Of a stretch of DNA of 14,034 nt, positions 5,798 through 13,399 are shown piece after piece; position 1 is the stretch's first letter; every line of letters begins with the position of its first letter. This DNA comes from Desulfobulbaceae bacterium (GTDB taxonomy: Bacteria > Desulfobacterota > Desulfobulbia > Desulfobulbales > DAOVSZ01). Below the pieces are notes generated by a model. The model worked only from the letters and a program-made list of their open reading frames with translations. It was not told where the DNA came from and did no database searches. Made by a program: the position numbers and the translations under genes. The stretch covers positions 1 through 14,034 of the forward strand of contig DAOVSZ010000036.1 in assembly GCA_030627725.1 (NCBI GenBank), written 5' to 3'.

Positions 5798-7305
5798 CCC
5801 GGCGCCTCAATCATCTCTATCAGGTAGTTAACTATCTTTGTGTCAATTTTCCCTGCATCCGCCTCTTCCCGAAGGATATCAAAGGCCTGCTTTGTTGACA
5901 GCCCCTTTCTGTACGGCCGGTCCGAGATAAGCGCTTCGAAGATGTCCGCGACCGCCATTATCCTGGATACGAGAGAGATTTCATCAGCAATCAGTCCGTC
6001 CGGATAACCGGACCCGTCCAGTTTTTCATGGTGATGCCTGATTGCCTCCAGCGCAGGCCCAAGGGTCTTTTCAAGAGGAAGACAGATGTTGTGGCCGATT
6101 GTTGTATGGGTCTTGATTATCTCCCATTCGTCCTTGGCCAGGGGGCCTTTTTTGTTCAGGATGGAGTCTGGGACGCCGATCTTGCCGATATCGTGCAGGA
6201 TGCCGGCAATTTTTAAAGAGTCGATTTCCTGCTGGGAGAGGCGCAGTTTGACGCCGAGAGCAAGCGCGATGCTGGAGACTCGTTTGGTGTGACTTTCAGT
6301 ATATTTGTCCTTGGCCTCAACCGCATTTGCGAGCGCAAACAGGACATTCTCGGTGCAGGCGAGGTTCTCGTTTAATTTTTTCGTCCGTATCAGCGATTTG
6401 GTCCGGGCAAGGAGTTCCATCTTGCTGGGCGGTTTGGTGATAAAGTCATCAGCTCCGTTTTCGATCGCCTTTACCTTAGACTCCAGATCATCCAAGGCCG
6501 TCACCATGACAATCGGGATCATGCGTTTGACACTGTCCGATTTTATGCGCTTACAGACCTCATAGCCGTCTATGCCCGGCATCATAATATCCAACAGAAT
6601 CAGGTCGAGGTCCGTGTTGTCGACGATGGCAAGGGCATGTTGACCGCTTTCAGCGGAAAGAACTTCGTAGTCCATGGACAGAAGAAGGGCCTTGAGCAGT
6701 TTGATATTCCGCGGTTCGTCATCGACAATGAGCACACGGGGGGTTGTCTTCGTGTCAAAAGATGTTGTAGGTTCCACTACGTGGCATCTGTTTTTGCCTC
6801 GCAGTTTCGCCTGAGTCAGCGCCTGTTTCGCAACATTGAAAAGGGTTTCCGTGTCCTTGGCATTTTCCGGGAAGGAGGCGATGCCGATGCTCACGGTCAG
6901 CTTGTTGAGAAATTCATCCTCAATGGCGATTCGTATTCTTTCCGCAACCGCAAGAGAGGCGGCGCTGTCGGCTTGGATCAGTAAATTGGCGAACATGGCG
7001 CCGGAGTACCGTGCCGCAAGGTCTACCTGGCGGATATTGTCGGAGATGATACTGCCGATCTTCTTGAGCGCGTGATCGCCCTTAACATGGCCATAGAGTT
7101 TATTGTAGAGATGAAGGGAATCCACCTCGATCAGTGCGAGCGTAAACGAGGTCCCGTCCCGGATGGATCGTTTGACCTCGCGTTCGAAAGAGGCACAGAA
7201 AAAACCATGGTTGTAAAGTCCGGTCAGACTGTCTGTACAGACAGACTCCGCCTGTTTTTCATATTCTGATTGAAGATCAAGATCGTCGGGTTGGTCGGTT
7301 GGCAT
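5794..7305 (-). CDS. Degenerate GGDEF - receiver - HD-GYP c-di-GMP phosphodiesterase
   Basis: A 503-residue cytoplasmic protein, three domains. The N-terminal GGDEF-like domain (about 22-178) keeps 'DSLTGLYNHGFF' and 'KLYGHVKGD' but has 'SGAMF' (101-105) in place of GG(D/E)EF, so it should not make c-di-GMP; it may bind GTP or serve as a scaffold. The receiver (about 189-305) has D195/D196, phospho-acceptor D239 in 'LLDIMMPGIDGYE', T269 and K291. The HD-GYP domain (about 320-500) is intact: 'HDIGKIGVPD' (371-380), 'HHHEKLDGSGYP' (424-435) and 'ADIFEAL' (453-459), indicating c-di-GMP hydrolysis. GGDEF ahead of REC is an uncommon order; REC-HD-GYP alone is common. It is the first gene of the operon and its receiver could be phosphorylated by the kinase encoded downstream. 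The ribosome-binding site is weak (AGGA about 12 nt before ATG). Confidence 0.93.
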   Translation of the reverse strand: MPTDQPDDLDLQSEYEKQAESVCTDSLTGLYNHGFFCASFEREVKRSIRDGTSFTLALIEVDSLHLYNKLYGHVKGDHALKKIGSIISDNIRQVDLAARYSGAMFANLLIQADSAASLAVAERIRIAIEDEFLNKLTVSIGIASFPENAKDTETLFNVAKQALTQAKLRGKNRCHVVEPTTSFDTKTTPRVLIVDDEPRNIKLLKALLLSMDYEVLSAESGQHALAIVDNTDLDLILLDIMMPGIDGYEVCKRIKSDSVKRMIPIVMVTALDDLESKVKAIENGADDFITKPPSKMELLARTKSLIRTKKLNENLACTENVLFALANAVEAKDKYTESHTKRVSSIALALGVKLRLSQQEIDSLKIAGILHDIGKIGVPDSILNKKGPLAKDEWEIIKTHTTIGHNICLPLEKTLGPALEAIRHHHEKLDGSGYPDGLIADEISLVSRIMAVADIFEALISDRPYRKGLSTKQAFDILREEADAGKIDTKIVNYLIEMIEAPG

Positions 7306-7359
7306 AGTAAGAAAATATCCTGTAGTCAGAGAAGATACTTTGAGAGGTTAAGAGCCCTA

Positions 7360-7389
7360 ATTTTATTCTATTTTTGGAATTTTTGTCCA
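7360..7389 (-). promoter_or_regulatory. Likely sigma-70-like promoter of the four-gene signalling operon
   Basis: On the minus strand TGGACA (7384-7389) and TAAAAT (7360-7365) each match the consensus at five of six positions with an 18 bp spacer, in an AT-rich 113 bp gap between gdhA and the GGDEF-REC-HD-GYP gene. The -10 lies about 54 bp before the ATG, leaving a moderate leader. The same gap shows no convincing GC-rich terminator for gdhA; only a weak GGAATT...AATTCC inversion is visible. Confidence 0.45.
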
Positions 7390-7418
7390 CTATAAATTCA
7401 ATTCCCCTGTCGTTTCAT

Positions 7419-8768
7419 TCAGACAAGGCCCTGGTCCAGCATTGCATTTACCACTTTGACGAATCCGGCGATATTGGCGCCGATAACGTAGTTTCCCGGC
7501 TGGCCGTATTCTTCGGCCGCATCCAGGCAGGTCTTGTGGATAGAGCGCATGATGATCTTCAGCCGGTTGTCCACCTCCTCCATCGGCCAGTTCAGGCGCA
7601 TGCTGTTTTGTGCCATTTCAAGGCCGGAGACAGCCACCCCGCCGGCATTTGCCGCCTTGCCAGGGGCATAGAGCAGCTTTTTGTCCAGGAAGATATCGAC
7701 CGCCTCGGCCGTTGAGGGCATATTGGCGCCTTCACTCACCAGTTTCACACCGTTTTTGACCAGGTTTTGAGCGTCTTTTTTGTTGATTTCGTTTTCAGTG
7801 GCGCTTGGAAAGGCGCAGTCAGCCTTGTGGTTCCACAGGGGATTGTAGTCAGGCGAGGGCTCTGCCTCTGTATAGACAGCGTTGGGGTATTCATCGGCAT
7901 ACTCGCTGATCCTGCCGCGTTGGATATTTTTGAGCTTCTGGATAGAGGCCAGTTTTTCAGAGTCGATGCCCTCTTCATCATAGATATAGCCGGATGAATC
8001 GGAAAGGGTGAGCACTTTGCCGCCAAGCTCGATGATCTTTTCGGTTGTATACTGCGCCACATTGCCGGATCCGGAGACCAGGCATGTTTTGCCCTTCAAG
8101 GTCTGTCTTTTGACCGCCAGCATCTCTACCGCGAAATAGACGCTGCCGTAGCCGGTGGCCTCTGGACGGATCAGGCTGCCGCCCCAGTTCAGACTTTTTC
8201 CGGTGAGCACACCGGTGAATTCATTTTTCAGCTTTTTGTACATGCCGAAGAGAAAGCCGATCTCGCGGGCGCCGACCCCGATGTCGCCGGCCGGAACATC
8301 CGTGTTCGGGCCGATGTGACGGTACAGTTCGGCCATAAAACTCTGGCAGAAACGCATCATCTCACTGTCTGATTTCCCCTTGGGGTTGAAGTCGGAGCCA
8401 CCCTTGCCGCCGCCCATGGCAAGGGTGGTCAGGGCGTTTTTGAAGACCTGTTCAAAGGCCAGAAATTTCATGATCCCGAGGTTGACCGAGGGGTGGAAGC
8501 GAAGCCCTCCCTTGTACGGCCCGATGGCGCTGTTCATCTCGACCCTGAAACCACGGTTGACATGCACCTGCTCCTCGTCGTCCATCCAGGGGACCCTGAA
8601 GAGAATGACCCGTTCCGGTTCCGTGATCCGCGCAAGCACCGCTGCCTGACGGTATTCCGGATGCCGGTCGAGCACCGGCTTTACTGAATTGATGACCTCG
8701 TCAACTGCCTGGTGAAATTCTTTTTCCACCGGGTCTCTTTCCGTGATTGACTGCATGATGTCTGTCAT
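7419..8768 (-). CDS. gdhA: NADP-type glutamate dehydrogenase
   Basis: A 449-residue enzyme, the normal length for hexameric bacterial GdhA, converting 2-oxoglutarate and ammonium to glutamate with NADPH. Family motifs: 'GPYKGGLRFHP' (83-93), 'FEQVFKNAL' (105-113), 'MGGGKGGSDFNPKGKSD' (118-134) with catalytic K122, 'PAGDIGVGAREIG' (159-171) with D162, 'TGKSLNWGGS' (189-198), 'ATGYGSVYF' (204-212) and the nucleotide loop 'VSGSGNVAQY' (231-240). The 'TLSDSSGYIYDE' segment after the second strand matches the E. coli-type NADP(H) enzyme rather than NAD enzymes; cofactor choice is inferred from that. The start at 8768 has GAGGT at 6 nt spacing; a second Met at residue 5 is less well placed. It lies 69 bp downstream of the ATP-grasp gene and close to kor genes, whose substrate 2-oxoglutarate it shares. 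Confidence 0.96.
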   Translation of the reverse strand: MTDIMQSITERDPVEKEFHQAVDEVINSVKPVLDRHPEYRQAAVLARITEPERVILFRVPWMDDEEQVHVNRGFRVEMNSAIGPYKGGLRFHPSVNLGIMKFLAFEQVFKNALTTLAMGGGKGGSDFNPKGKSDSEMMRFCQSFMAELYRHIGPNTDVPAGDIGVGAREIGFLFGMYKKLKNEFTGVLTGKSLNWGGSLIRPEATGYGSVYFAVEMLAVKRQTLKGKTCLVSGSGNVAQYTTEKIIELGGKVLTLSDSSGYIYDEEGIDSEKLASIQKLKNIQRGRISEYADEYPNAVYTEAEPSPDYNPLWNHKADCAFPSATENEINKKDAQNLVKNGVKLVSEGANMPSTAEAVDIFLDKKLLYAPGKAANAGGVAVSGLEMAQNSMRLNWPMEEVDNRLKIIMRSIHKTCLDAAEEYGQPGNYVIGANIAGFVKVVNAMLDQGLV

Positions 8769-8784
8769 GATGTGACCTCGTTTG

Positions 8785-8814
8785 TTTAGATTCTTCCGTG
8801 TTTACACGGTTCAA
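8785..8814 (-). promoter_or_regulatory. Perfect palindrome in a possible gdhA promoter
   Basis: CCGTGTTTACACGG (8796-8809) is a perfect 14 bp inverted repeat (6 bp arms, 2 bp centre). On the minus strand it falls between TTGAAC (8809-8814) and TCTAAA (8785-8790), weak -35/-10 candidates with 18 bp spacing, and ends 27 bp before the gdhA ATG. This would suit an operator, or a small hairpin ending the upstream transcript, although no T-run follows. Box matches are only four of six each. The alternative is that it arises by chance from the neighbouring 9-mer repeats. Confidence 0.35.
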
Positions 8815-8842
8815 ACCGTTTAAACCGTTCAAGCAGTTCAGC
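8807..8842. repeat. Four imperfect 9-bp tandem repeats (CCGTTCAAA-like)
   Basis: CGGTTCAAA, CCGTTTAAA, CCGTTCAAG and CAGTTCAGC follow one another without gaps. The last copy covers the stop codon of the ATP-grasp gene (TGA at 8838-8840 on the minus strand). The array lies seven bases from the heptamer array at 8850-8898, so two different simple repeats meet at this gene end. Confidence 0.6.
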
Positions 8843-11800
8843 CTTCAACCATCTGTCTCCTGACCCCTGACCCCTGACCCCTGTCTCCTGTCCCCTGTAT
8901 CATCACACATTCCGACTCCCTGCTGTTTACTTTCAGCGTAAATGGTTTTTCCAGCCTGGCATGGCAGAGATAGGTCGTTTCCTGCAAGACCGGCTGTGCG
9001 AGTAACCATTCCCAGTCAATAACATCATCCGTACCTTCGGTTATGGTGACGTAATGAATTCCCAGTGAGGTTATATTCTGAAAAAAATGGGTGCCCTGGG
9101 ATGGGTCTGCCATCAGTGTATCATTCCTGAGTTCGATAATGGCCCCGACTCCGGAGATATCCTGCCATCTGACCGGGATGCCGAGCCATCGGTCGGCAGA
9201 CCCCCATCGCCCCGGGCCGATCAGAAGATACGGACGCTGTTCGTTTACAAGACCGGTGTTGAGGGTGCCGATCTCCCTGGCAATGGCCTGGGTGGCTGCC
9301 GGGTCGAAATCAGAGGGTTTGACAAAGATGATGTCGGTTATCTCTTCATTCAAACCATGGCCGAGGGCCTGGCTGGAGGAGCAGAAGGCCCGGGCGCGTT
9401 CATCCTGGCTGATCTGCACGTCAAAACGTTCCTGCCCCGCGACCATCGGCCGTATCTGCAGAAAATAGAAATTGCTTTCCTCCATGGCAGTGCCCATATT
9501 GCCGGAAGCGCCCATATTGACGGCAAATTCGATCTCAACCGAGCAGCCCATGCTTGTTCTGCCAAAATCCAGCAGTTCGGACAGGAGGGCCGGCAGGGGG
9601 AACTGGTTGTGTTTAAGCACCTGGCTAAAGGTCAGAATCAGAGGGCCCTTATGGGCGCCGTTACGGATTCGGTTCTCCTCCGGGATATAGGCGCTGCAAA
9701 GGGTTTTTACCGGCAGGTCCGTGAAGGCGTCGGAGAGGTCCCGGATCTCCAGGTTGGACTCCCGGTTGAACAGGAGGGAGGCTGCATATCCTCTCATCTT
9801 AAGGGCATAAAATTTTCGCTGACAGTTGGCCAGGATGTCGTCGACCGTTGAAAACTGCGGCAGTTTTTTCGGATATCTGGGAGAAAATCTGAGGCTTTTT
9901 CCCCCTTCGACTACGGTCTTGCCGAATCCGAGGGCGATGTGCGCAATACCCTCGTCAGGCTTCATGAAGGAGATCGGATAGTAGTTATGCGACTGGGCCA
10001 CGCCGGAGATTGCAGGGTAGAAGTAGTTGCCATACGTCTCTCCGACAAGCTGCTGCACAATGACCCCCATGCTTTCTTCTCTGGCCTGATAGGCGCTTTT
10101 TGAAAAGGCCCTGGGGCCGGCAAAATAGGTTGAGGCAAAGACCAGCTTGATCGCGGAAAAAAGATGGGAGAGCCGGACAGCAAAGTCAGGGTGGTTGTTC
10201 GGGATCATGTAGGTCTCAAAAAGACCGGCATAGGGTTTGAACAGGGCGTCTTCAAGGATGCTGGAGGACCTGACCGTGAGAGGAAAGGCGATCTGCTTCA
10301 GATAGGCCTCAAGTTCCTTGTAAAGCCAGACAGGCATATGCGCGTTGAGAAAGTTCTGGGCGATTACCTCATCATCACTCCCATCTGCCTGGTCCTGAAG
10401 GTTGTTCTGCCTGACAAAAGAATCAAATCCGTCAGTGGTGATGACCAGGGTTTTCGGGATCTTTATCCCGGTTGCTGCAAGTGTTTTTCCAAGTTCCGCG
10501 TCGCTGCTGAGCCTGCTTGCCATAAAGGCGAGCCCCAGGGCCTTGCCGCCAAGGGAGCCATTGCCGATTTTAACAAAATCCATTGCGTCCGAATCAAACT
10601 CTTCCGGGTCAAACTTGACCACCACGCCCTGCTGTCTTGTTTTTCTGAGGCCATGGATGCTCGTGATGAGAAGATTGCGGATCTCGGAGACATCTTCAAA
10701 GTCGGAGATCTTCAGCCTGCTGAGTCGGGAGGCAAGAGCGACTTCCGACCGGGCCATGATCCAGTTGGAGAAATGGTTCCGCTTGGCATGATAGAGCAGG
10801 GATGCCTCCGGGACATCGGCAAGGGCCTTTTCAAAGCCGTGGAGCGTTGATGCCCGGCCCACTTCACGTCCGTCCGGGAGGCGGAAGATAAAATCCCCGA
10901 ATCCGAGGTGGGTAAGGAAAAAATTGTGAATCTCATCTAAGAGCCGGGGGGAATTCTTGTCAAGAAAGACAGCCGGGATCTGTTCGGCGATTTTTCGGTT
11001 GTCCGGATCCGAGCTTAACAGCAAAAGAGGAAGGTCGGGCACTTCATTCCGTATCCGGGACAGAAGCGATGAGCCTGCCCGGTTGTCCGGCACACCTTTT
11101 TTGGGAAAACGGGTGTCGGAGATAATGCCGAAGAGATACGGCCTGAATCTCTCGATCAGGTCCATTGCCATCTCGTGGTTTTCAGCCACCAGGATCTTCG
11201 GGCGGGCGCGCATTTTGAGAAGGCGGTGCTCTTCGTTCAAGCTCTCGTCAAGCACGGCCTGGGTCTGGCTGACGACCTCCTGGTAGATGAGCGGCAGAAA
11301 GGACGAGAGGTAGTAGGGGGAGTCCTCGATCAGGACCAGGACCCTGACCATGGCTTTTCGTGTGTCATGCTCGGCATTCAAGTGGTCCTCGGCATTCTTG
11401 ACCAGGGCGAGCAGAAGGTCGGTGCCGGCTGACCAGACAAAAAATCTGTCGATGCCGCTGCGGTCGACGTTCGGCGGTACGGGCCAGACCCCTTTCAGGT
11501 CGCGGGCAAGGAGGATGACCGGCAGATCGGCCTGGATCTCCTTGATCAGAAGTCCGAGGGAGAAGGCATCCATGTCGCTTAACTGCGGCATGGTGATCAC
11601 CATGTCGAACGGGCGGTTTTTGAGGAGAGCAAGGGCCTTTTTCCCGGATGAAACCTGCGTCATCCGGGGCGGATGGCTTAAGTTCAGCCCACTGTATTCA
11701 CTGATGATCCGGGTGGCGAGACTGCCGTCCTCCTCCATGATGAAGGCGTCAAAGGGGCTTAAGACAAGCAGGATCTCCCTGATCCTGTTGTCCATCAATT

Positions 11801-11873
11801 CGTGGAAGACCTTGAATCCGGCATCCGCCCCCCCTGTCGTACTCAAGGGGAGAGGTGTATATTCTCTCTTCAT
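8838..11873 (-). CDS. Receiver-like plus PEP-synthase-type ATP-grasp protein (PEP/pyruvate-binding domain protein), function unknown
   Basis: A 1011-residue soluble protein. The N-terminal receiver-like domain (about 30-165) has 'MVITMPQLSDMDAF' (91-104), where a Met replaces the phospho-acceptor Asp. A second receiver-like region (about 175-325) keeps 'FGIISDTRFPKKG' (248-260) with D253. From about 430 comes the PEP synthase/PPDK N-terminal ATP-grasp domain: 'GNGSLGGKALGLAF' (437-450), 'LTVRSSSILEDALFKPYAGLFET' (532-554) and the closing 'LQIRPM' (805-810). A further block holds 'LLIGPGRWGSADRWLG' (883-898). Missing are the swivelling domain with its catalytic His and the PEP/pyruvate barrel, so it cannot be a classical PEP synthase. 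It matches a roughly 1000-residue family seen in anaerobes whose role is undetermined. Residues from about 992 are encoded by a heptanucleotide array. No ribosome-binding site is obvious; an in-frame stop nine bases upstream limits the start. korC ends 85 bp upstream. Confidence 0.85.
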   Translation of the reverse strand: MKREYTPLPLSTTGGADAGFKVFHELMDNRIREILLVLSPFDAFIMEEDGSLATRIISEYSGLNLSHPPRMTQVSSGKKALALLKNRPFDMVITMPQLSDMDAFSLGLLIKEIQADLPVILLARDLKGVWPVPPNVDRSGIDRFFVWSAGTDLLLALVKNAEDHLNAEHDTRKAMVRVLVLIEDSPYYLSSFLPLIYQEVVSQTQAVLDESLNEEHRLLKMRARPKILVAENHEMAMDLIERFRPYLFGIISDTRFPKKGVPDNRAGSSLLSRIRNEVPDLPLLLLSSDPDNRKIAEQIPAVFLDKNSPRLLDEIHNFFLTHLGFGDFIFRLPDGREVGRASTLHGFEKALADVPEASLLYHAKRNHFSNWIMARSEVALASRLSRLKISDFEDVSEIRNLLITSIHGLRKTRQQGVVVKFDPEEFDSDAMDFVKIGNGSLGGKALGLAFMASRLSSDAELGKTLAATGIKIPKTLVITTDGFDSFVRQNNLQDQADGSDDEVIAQNFLNAHMPVWLYKELEAYLKQIAFPLTVRSSSILEDALFKPYAGLFETYMIPNNHPDFAVRLSHLFSAIKLVFASTYFAGPRAFSKSAYQAREESMGVIVQQLVGETYGNYFYPAISGVAQSHNYYPISFMKPDEGIAHIALGFGKTVVEGGKSLRFSPRYPKKLPQFSTVDDILANCQRKFYALKMRGYAASLLFNRESNLEIRDLSDAFTDLPVKTLCSAYIPEENRIRNGAHKGPLILTFSQVLKHNQFPLPALLSELLDFGRTSMGCSVEIEFAVNMGASGNMGTAMEESNFYFLQIRPMVAGQERFDVQISQDERARAFCSSSQALGHGLNEEITDIIFVKPSDFDPAATQAIAREIGTLNTGLVNEQRPYLLIGPGRWGSADRWLGIPVRWQDISGVGAIIELRNDTLMADPSQGTHFFQNITSLGIHYVTITEGTDDVIDWEWLLAQPVLQETTYLCHARLEKPFTLKVNSRESECVMIQGTGDRGQGSGVRRQMVEG
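8850..8898. repeat. Seven 7-bp tandem repeats (CCCCTGA/T type) inside a gene 3' end
   Basis: Plus-strand units: CATCTGT, CTCCTGA, CCCCTGA, CCCCTGA, CCCCTGT, CTCCTGT, CCCCTGT, without gaps. Read on the minus strand they are WCAGGRG units (the last is ACAGATG) and encode 'QGTGDRGQGSGVRRQM' in the C-terminus of the ATP-grasp protein, repeating every seven residues as expected from 7 bp times 3. The regularity rules out chance. Confidence 0.9.
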
Positions 11874-11940
11874 AGGCGTTTTTCACAGCCAGCAGTCAAC
11901 GGATGTCAGACAAATCCGATCAGCTCAAACAACCCCGAAC

Positions 11941-11956
11941 CCAATAAGCCAATAAC
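11941..11956. repeat. Two 8-bp direct repeats (CCAATAAG/C) after korC
   Basis: CCAATAAG (11941-11948) and CCAATAAC (11949-11956) lie directly after the korC stop on the minus strand, in the 85 bp gap before the ATP-grasp gene. Two short copies could be chance; noted because other gene ends here carry tandem repeats. I see no clear promoter or terminator in the gap. Confidence 0.3.
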
Positions 11957-11958
11957 TC

Positions 11959-12549
11959 TTATACTTCTTCCACCTCCGCGGAAATGATCGAACGGGGCAG
12001 AAGGTCCAGCTGTATCTCCTGGGCCGCTTTCACTCCAGCCTTAAATGCCTTCCGGTTCATCCCCTTGGTCCCTTTCGGCACCCGTGCCAGCAGGGCATGC
12101 TCCATATTTTTCTGTGTGATGACGGGGCAGAAATGGGCTATGGCGCCAAGCGCGACTACATTTGCGACAAATTCCTTGCCCGCTGCCTCGCGGGCAAGGC
12201 GGGTAAAGGGAAGGGAGACAACGCGGCTGGTGGGTATTTGTTTTACCAGGGTCGAATCGACCAGCAGCAGGCCGTTTGGTTTAAAGTTGTAAAAGTAGGA
12301 GTCACAGGCGGTCTGGTTCATTGCCAGCAGCATGTCGAGTTTAATGACCTTTGGGTAATCGATCTCGCAGTCACTGATCACGACTTCCGCCTTGCTCTTG
12401 CCCCCCCTGGCCTCAGGGCCGTAGCTCTGGGTCTGGCAGACGAATTTGTCCTCGTATATTGCCGCCGCCTCGGCAAGGATGACTGCGGCGGTAATAATAC
12501 CCTGTCCTCCTGAGCCGCTTAATCGGATTTCGTATCGGTCTTCTTTCAT
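11959..12549 (-). CDS. korC: 2-oxoacid:ferredoxin oxidoreductase, gamma subunit (KorC type)
   Basis: A 196-residue subunit with the gamma-domain signatures 'LSGSGGQGIITAA' (10-22) and 'QSYGPEARGGKSKAE' (41-55), followed by 'DMLLAMNQTA' (72-81) and 'LVDSTLV' (96-102). Together with alpha and beta subunits it forms a CoA-dependent 2-oxoacid:ferredoxin oxidoreductase; in 2-oxoglutarate enzymes this yields succinyl-CoA, CO2 and reduced ferredoxin. Length and motifs match KorC. It follows korB by 9 bp and its ATG sits behind an overlapping GAGGGAGGAT ribosome-binding site. Substrate is inferred from resemblance and from nearby gdhA; a branched-chain 2-oxoacid substrate cannot be excluded. Confidence 0.93.
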   Translation of the reverse strand: MKEDRYEIRLSGSGGQGIITAAVILAEAAAIYEDKFVCQTQSYGPEARGGKSKAEVVISDCEIDYPKVIKLDMLLAMNQTACDSYFYNFKPNGLLLVDSTLVKQIPTSRVVSLPFTRLAREAAGKEFVANVVALGAIAHFCPVITQKNMEHALLARVPKGTKGMNRKAFKAGVKAAQEIQLDLLPRSIISAEVEEV

Positions 12550-12558
12550 ATCCTCCCT

Positions 12559-13386
12559 CTATTTCTTGGCCATCCGGCAAATTTTCTTGTACTGCTCGAT
12601 ATAATTCGGCTTTTCCAGGTCGGCCAGTACGCCGATGGTGAAGTGGTCCTTGAGGGCTTCCGGGTCCATTCTGGAGGCTTTTTCCGTTGTTACGGAATGG
12701 TCCTTAAGCCACTTGATCATGGTTACCGGATCGGACATCTTGTTTCTCCGACCGAACTGCGTATGACAGTTGGACATCACCTCCACCACACTGAAACCTG
12801 TCTTTCGTATCGCCTTTTCAATGAGCCGGTCAAGGGCAGGCACATGATAAACGGTGCCCCGGGCGACAAAAGCAGCGCCTGCGGTCACGGCCAGATCGGC
12901 AATGGAAAAGGCCTGCTCAATATGGCCGTAGAGTGAGGTTGCGGTCCGGCTGCCGTAGGGTGTGGTCGGAGAATACTGGCCGCCGGTCATGCCGTATGTC
13001 TGGTTGTTGATGATGATTGCGGTCAGGTCCAGATTCCTTCTTGCCGCATGAATAAAATGATTGCCGCCAATGGATGTGGCGTCGCCGTCTCCCATCACAG
13101 TGAGCACGGTCAGCTCCGGTTTGGCAAGCTTGATGCCGGTTGCAAAGGTCAGCGAGCGGCCATGGGTTGTGTGGAGGGTGTTAAAATCGACATAGGCAGG
13201 CAACCGACCGGAGCAGCCGATGCCGGAGGCAAGAACGATGTCGTCTTTTTCGAGTCCTATTTTGTCGATGGCCCGGATCAGTGCGCCAAGGATGATGCCG
13301 TTGCCGCATCCGGGGCACCAGACATGTGGAAATTTTTTGTCATGTCGAAGATAGTCGTGCCGCATCTTTGTCATTTTTTCAGGCAT
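12559..13386 (-). CDS. korB: 2-oxoacid:ferredoxin oxidoreductase, beta (thiamine-diphosphate) subunit (KorB type)
   Basis: A 275-residue TPP-binding subunit. Cysteines that can bind an Fe-S cluster lie in 'WCPGCGNG' (23-30) and at C58 in 'GIGCSGR'. The TPP/Mg motif is 'GDGDATSIGGNH' (99-110) followed by 'INNQTYGMTGGQYSPTTP' (126-143), a form characteristic of Kor-type enzymes. Length is normal for KorB. AGGAGA lies 7 nt before the ATG at 13386; later Met codons at residues 5 and 8 are less well placed. Thirteen bases separate it from korA. It provides the decarboxylation centre of the complex. No ferredoxin-like delta subunit is in the window; one may precede korA. Confidence 0.95.
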   Translation of the reverse strand: MPEKMTKMRHDYLRHDKKFPHVWCPGCGNGIILGALIRAIDKIGLEKDDIVLASGIGCSGRLPAYVDFNTLHTTHGRSLTFATGIKLAKPELTVLTVMGDGDATSIGGNHFIHAARRNLDLTAIIINNQTYGMTGGQYSPTTPYGSRTATSLYGHIEQAFSIADLAVTAGAAFVARGTVYHVPALDRLIEKAIRKTGFSVVEVMSNCHTQFGRRNKMSDPVTMIKWLKDHSVTTEKASRMDPEALKDHFTIGVLADLEKPNYIEQYKKICRMAKK

Positions 13387-13399
13387 GTGCTTCTCCTGT

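Noticed and set aside
8807..8898. Tandem repeats as a CRISPR array or mobile-element end
   Set aside because: Units are only 7-9 bp, contiguous, without unique spacers; no cas gene, transposase or target duplication is present.
9087..10850. Plus-strand open frames of 254 and 228 codons opposite the ATP-grasp gene
   Set aside because: Both lie wholly inside a 1011-codon gene with conserved motifs; they arise from GC-biased codon use and have no ribosome-binding site or family resemblance.
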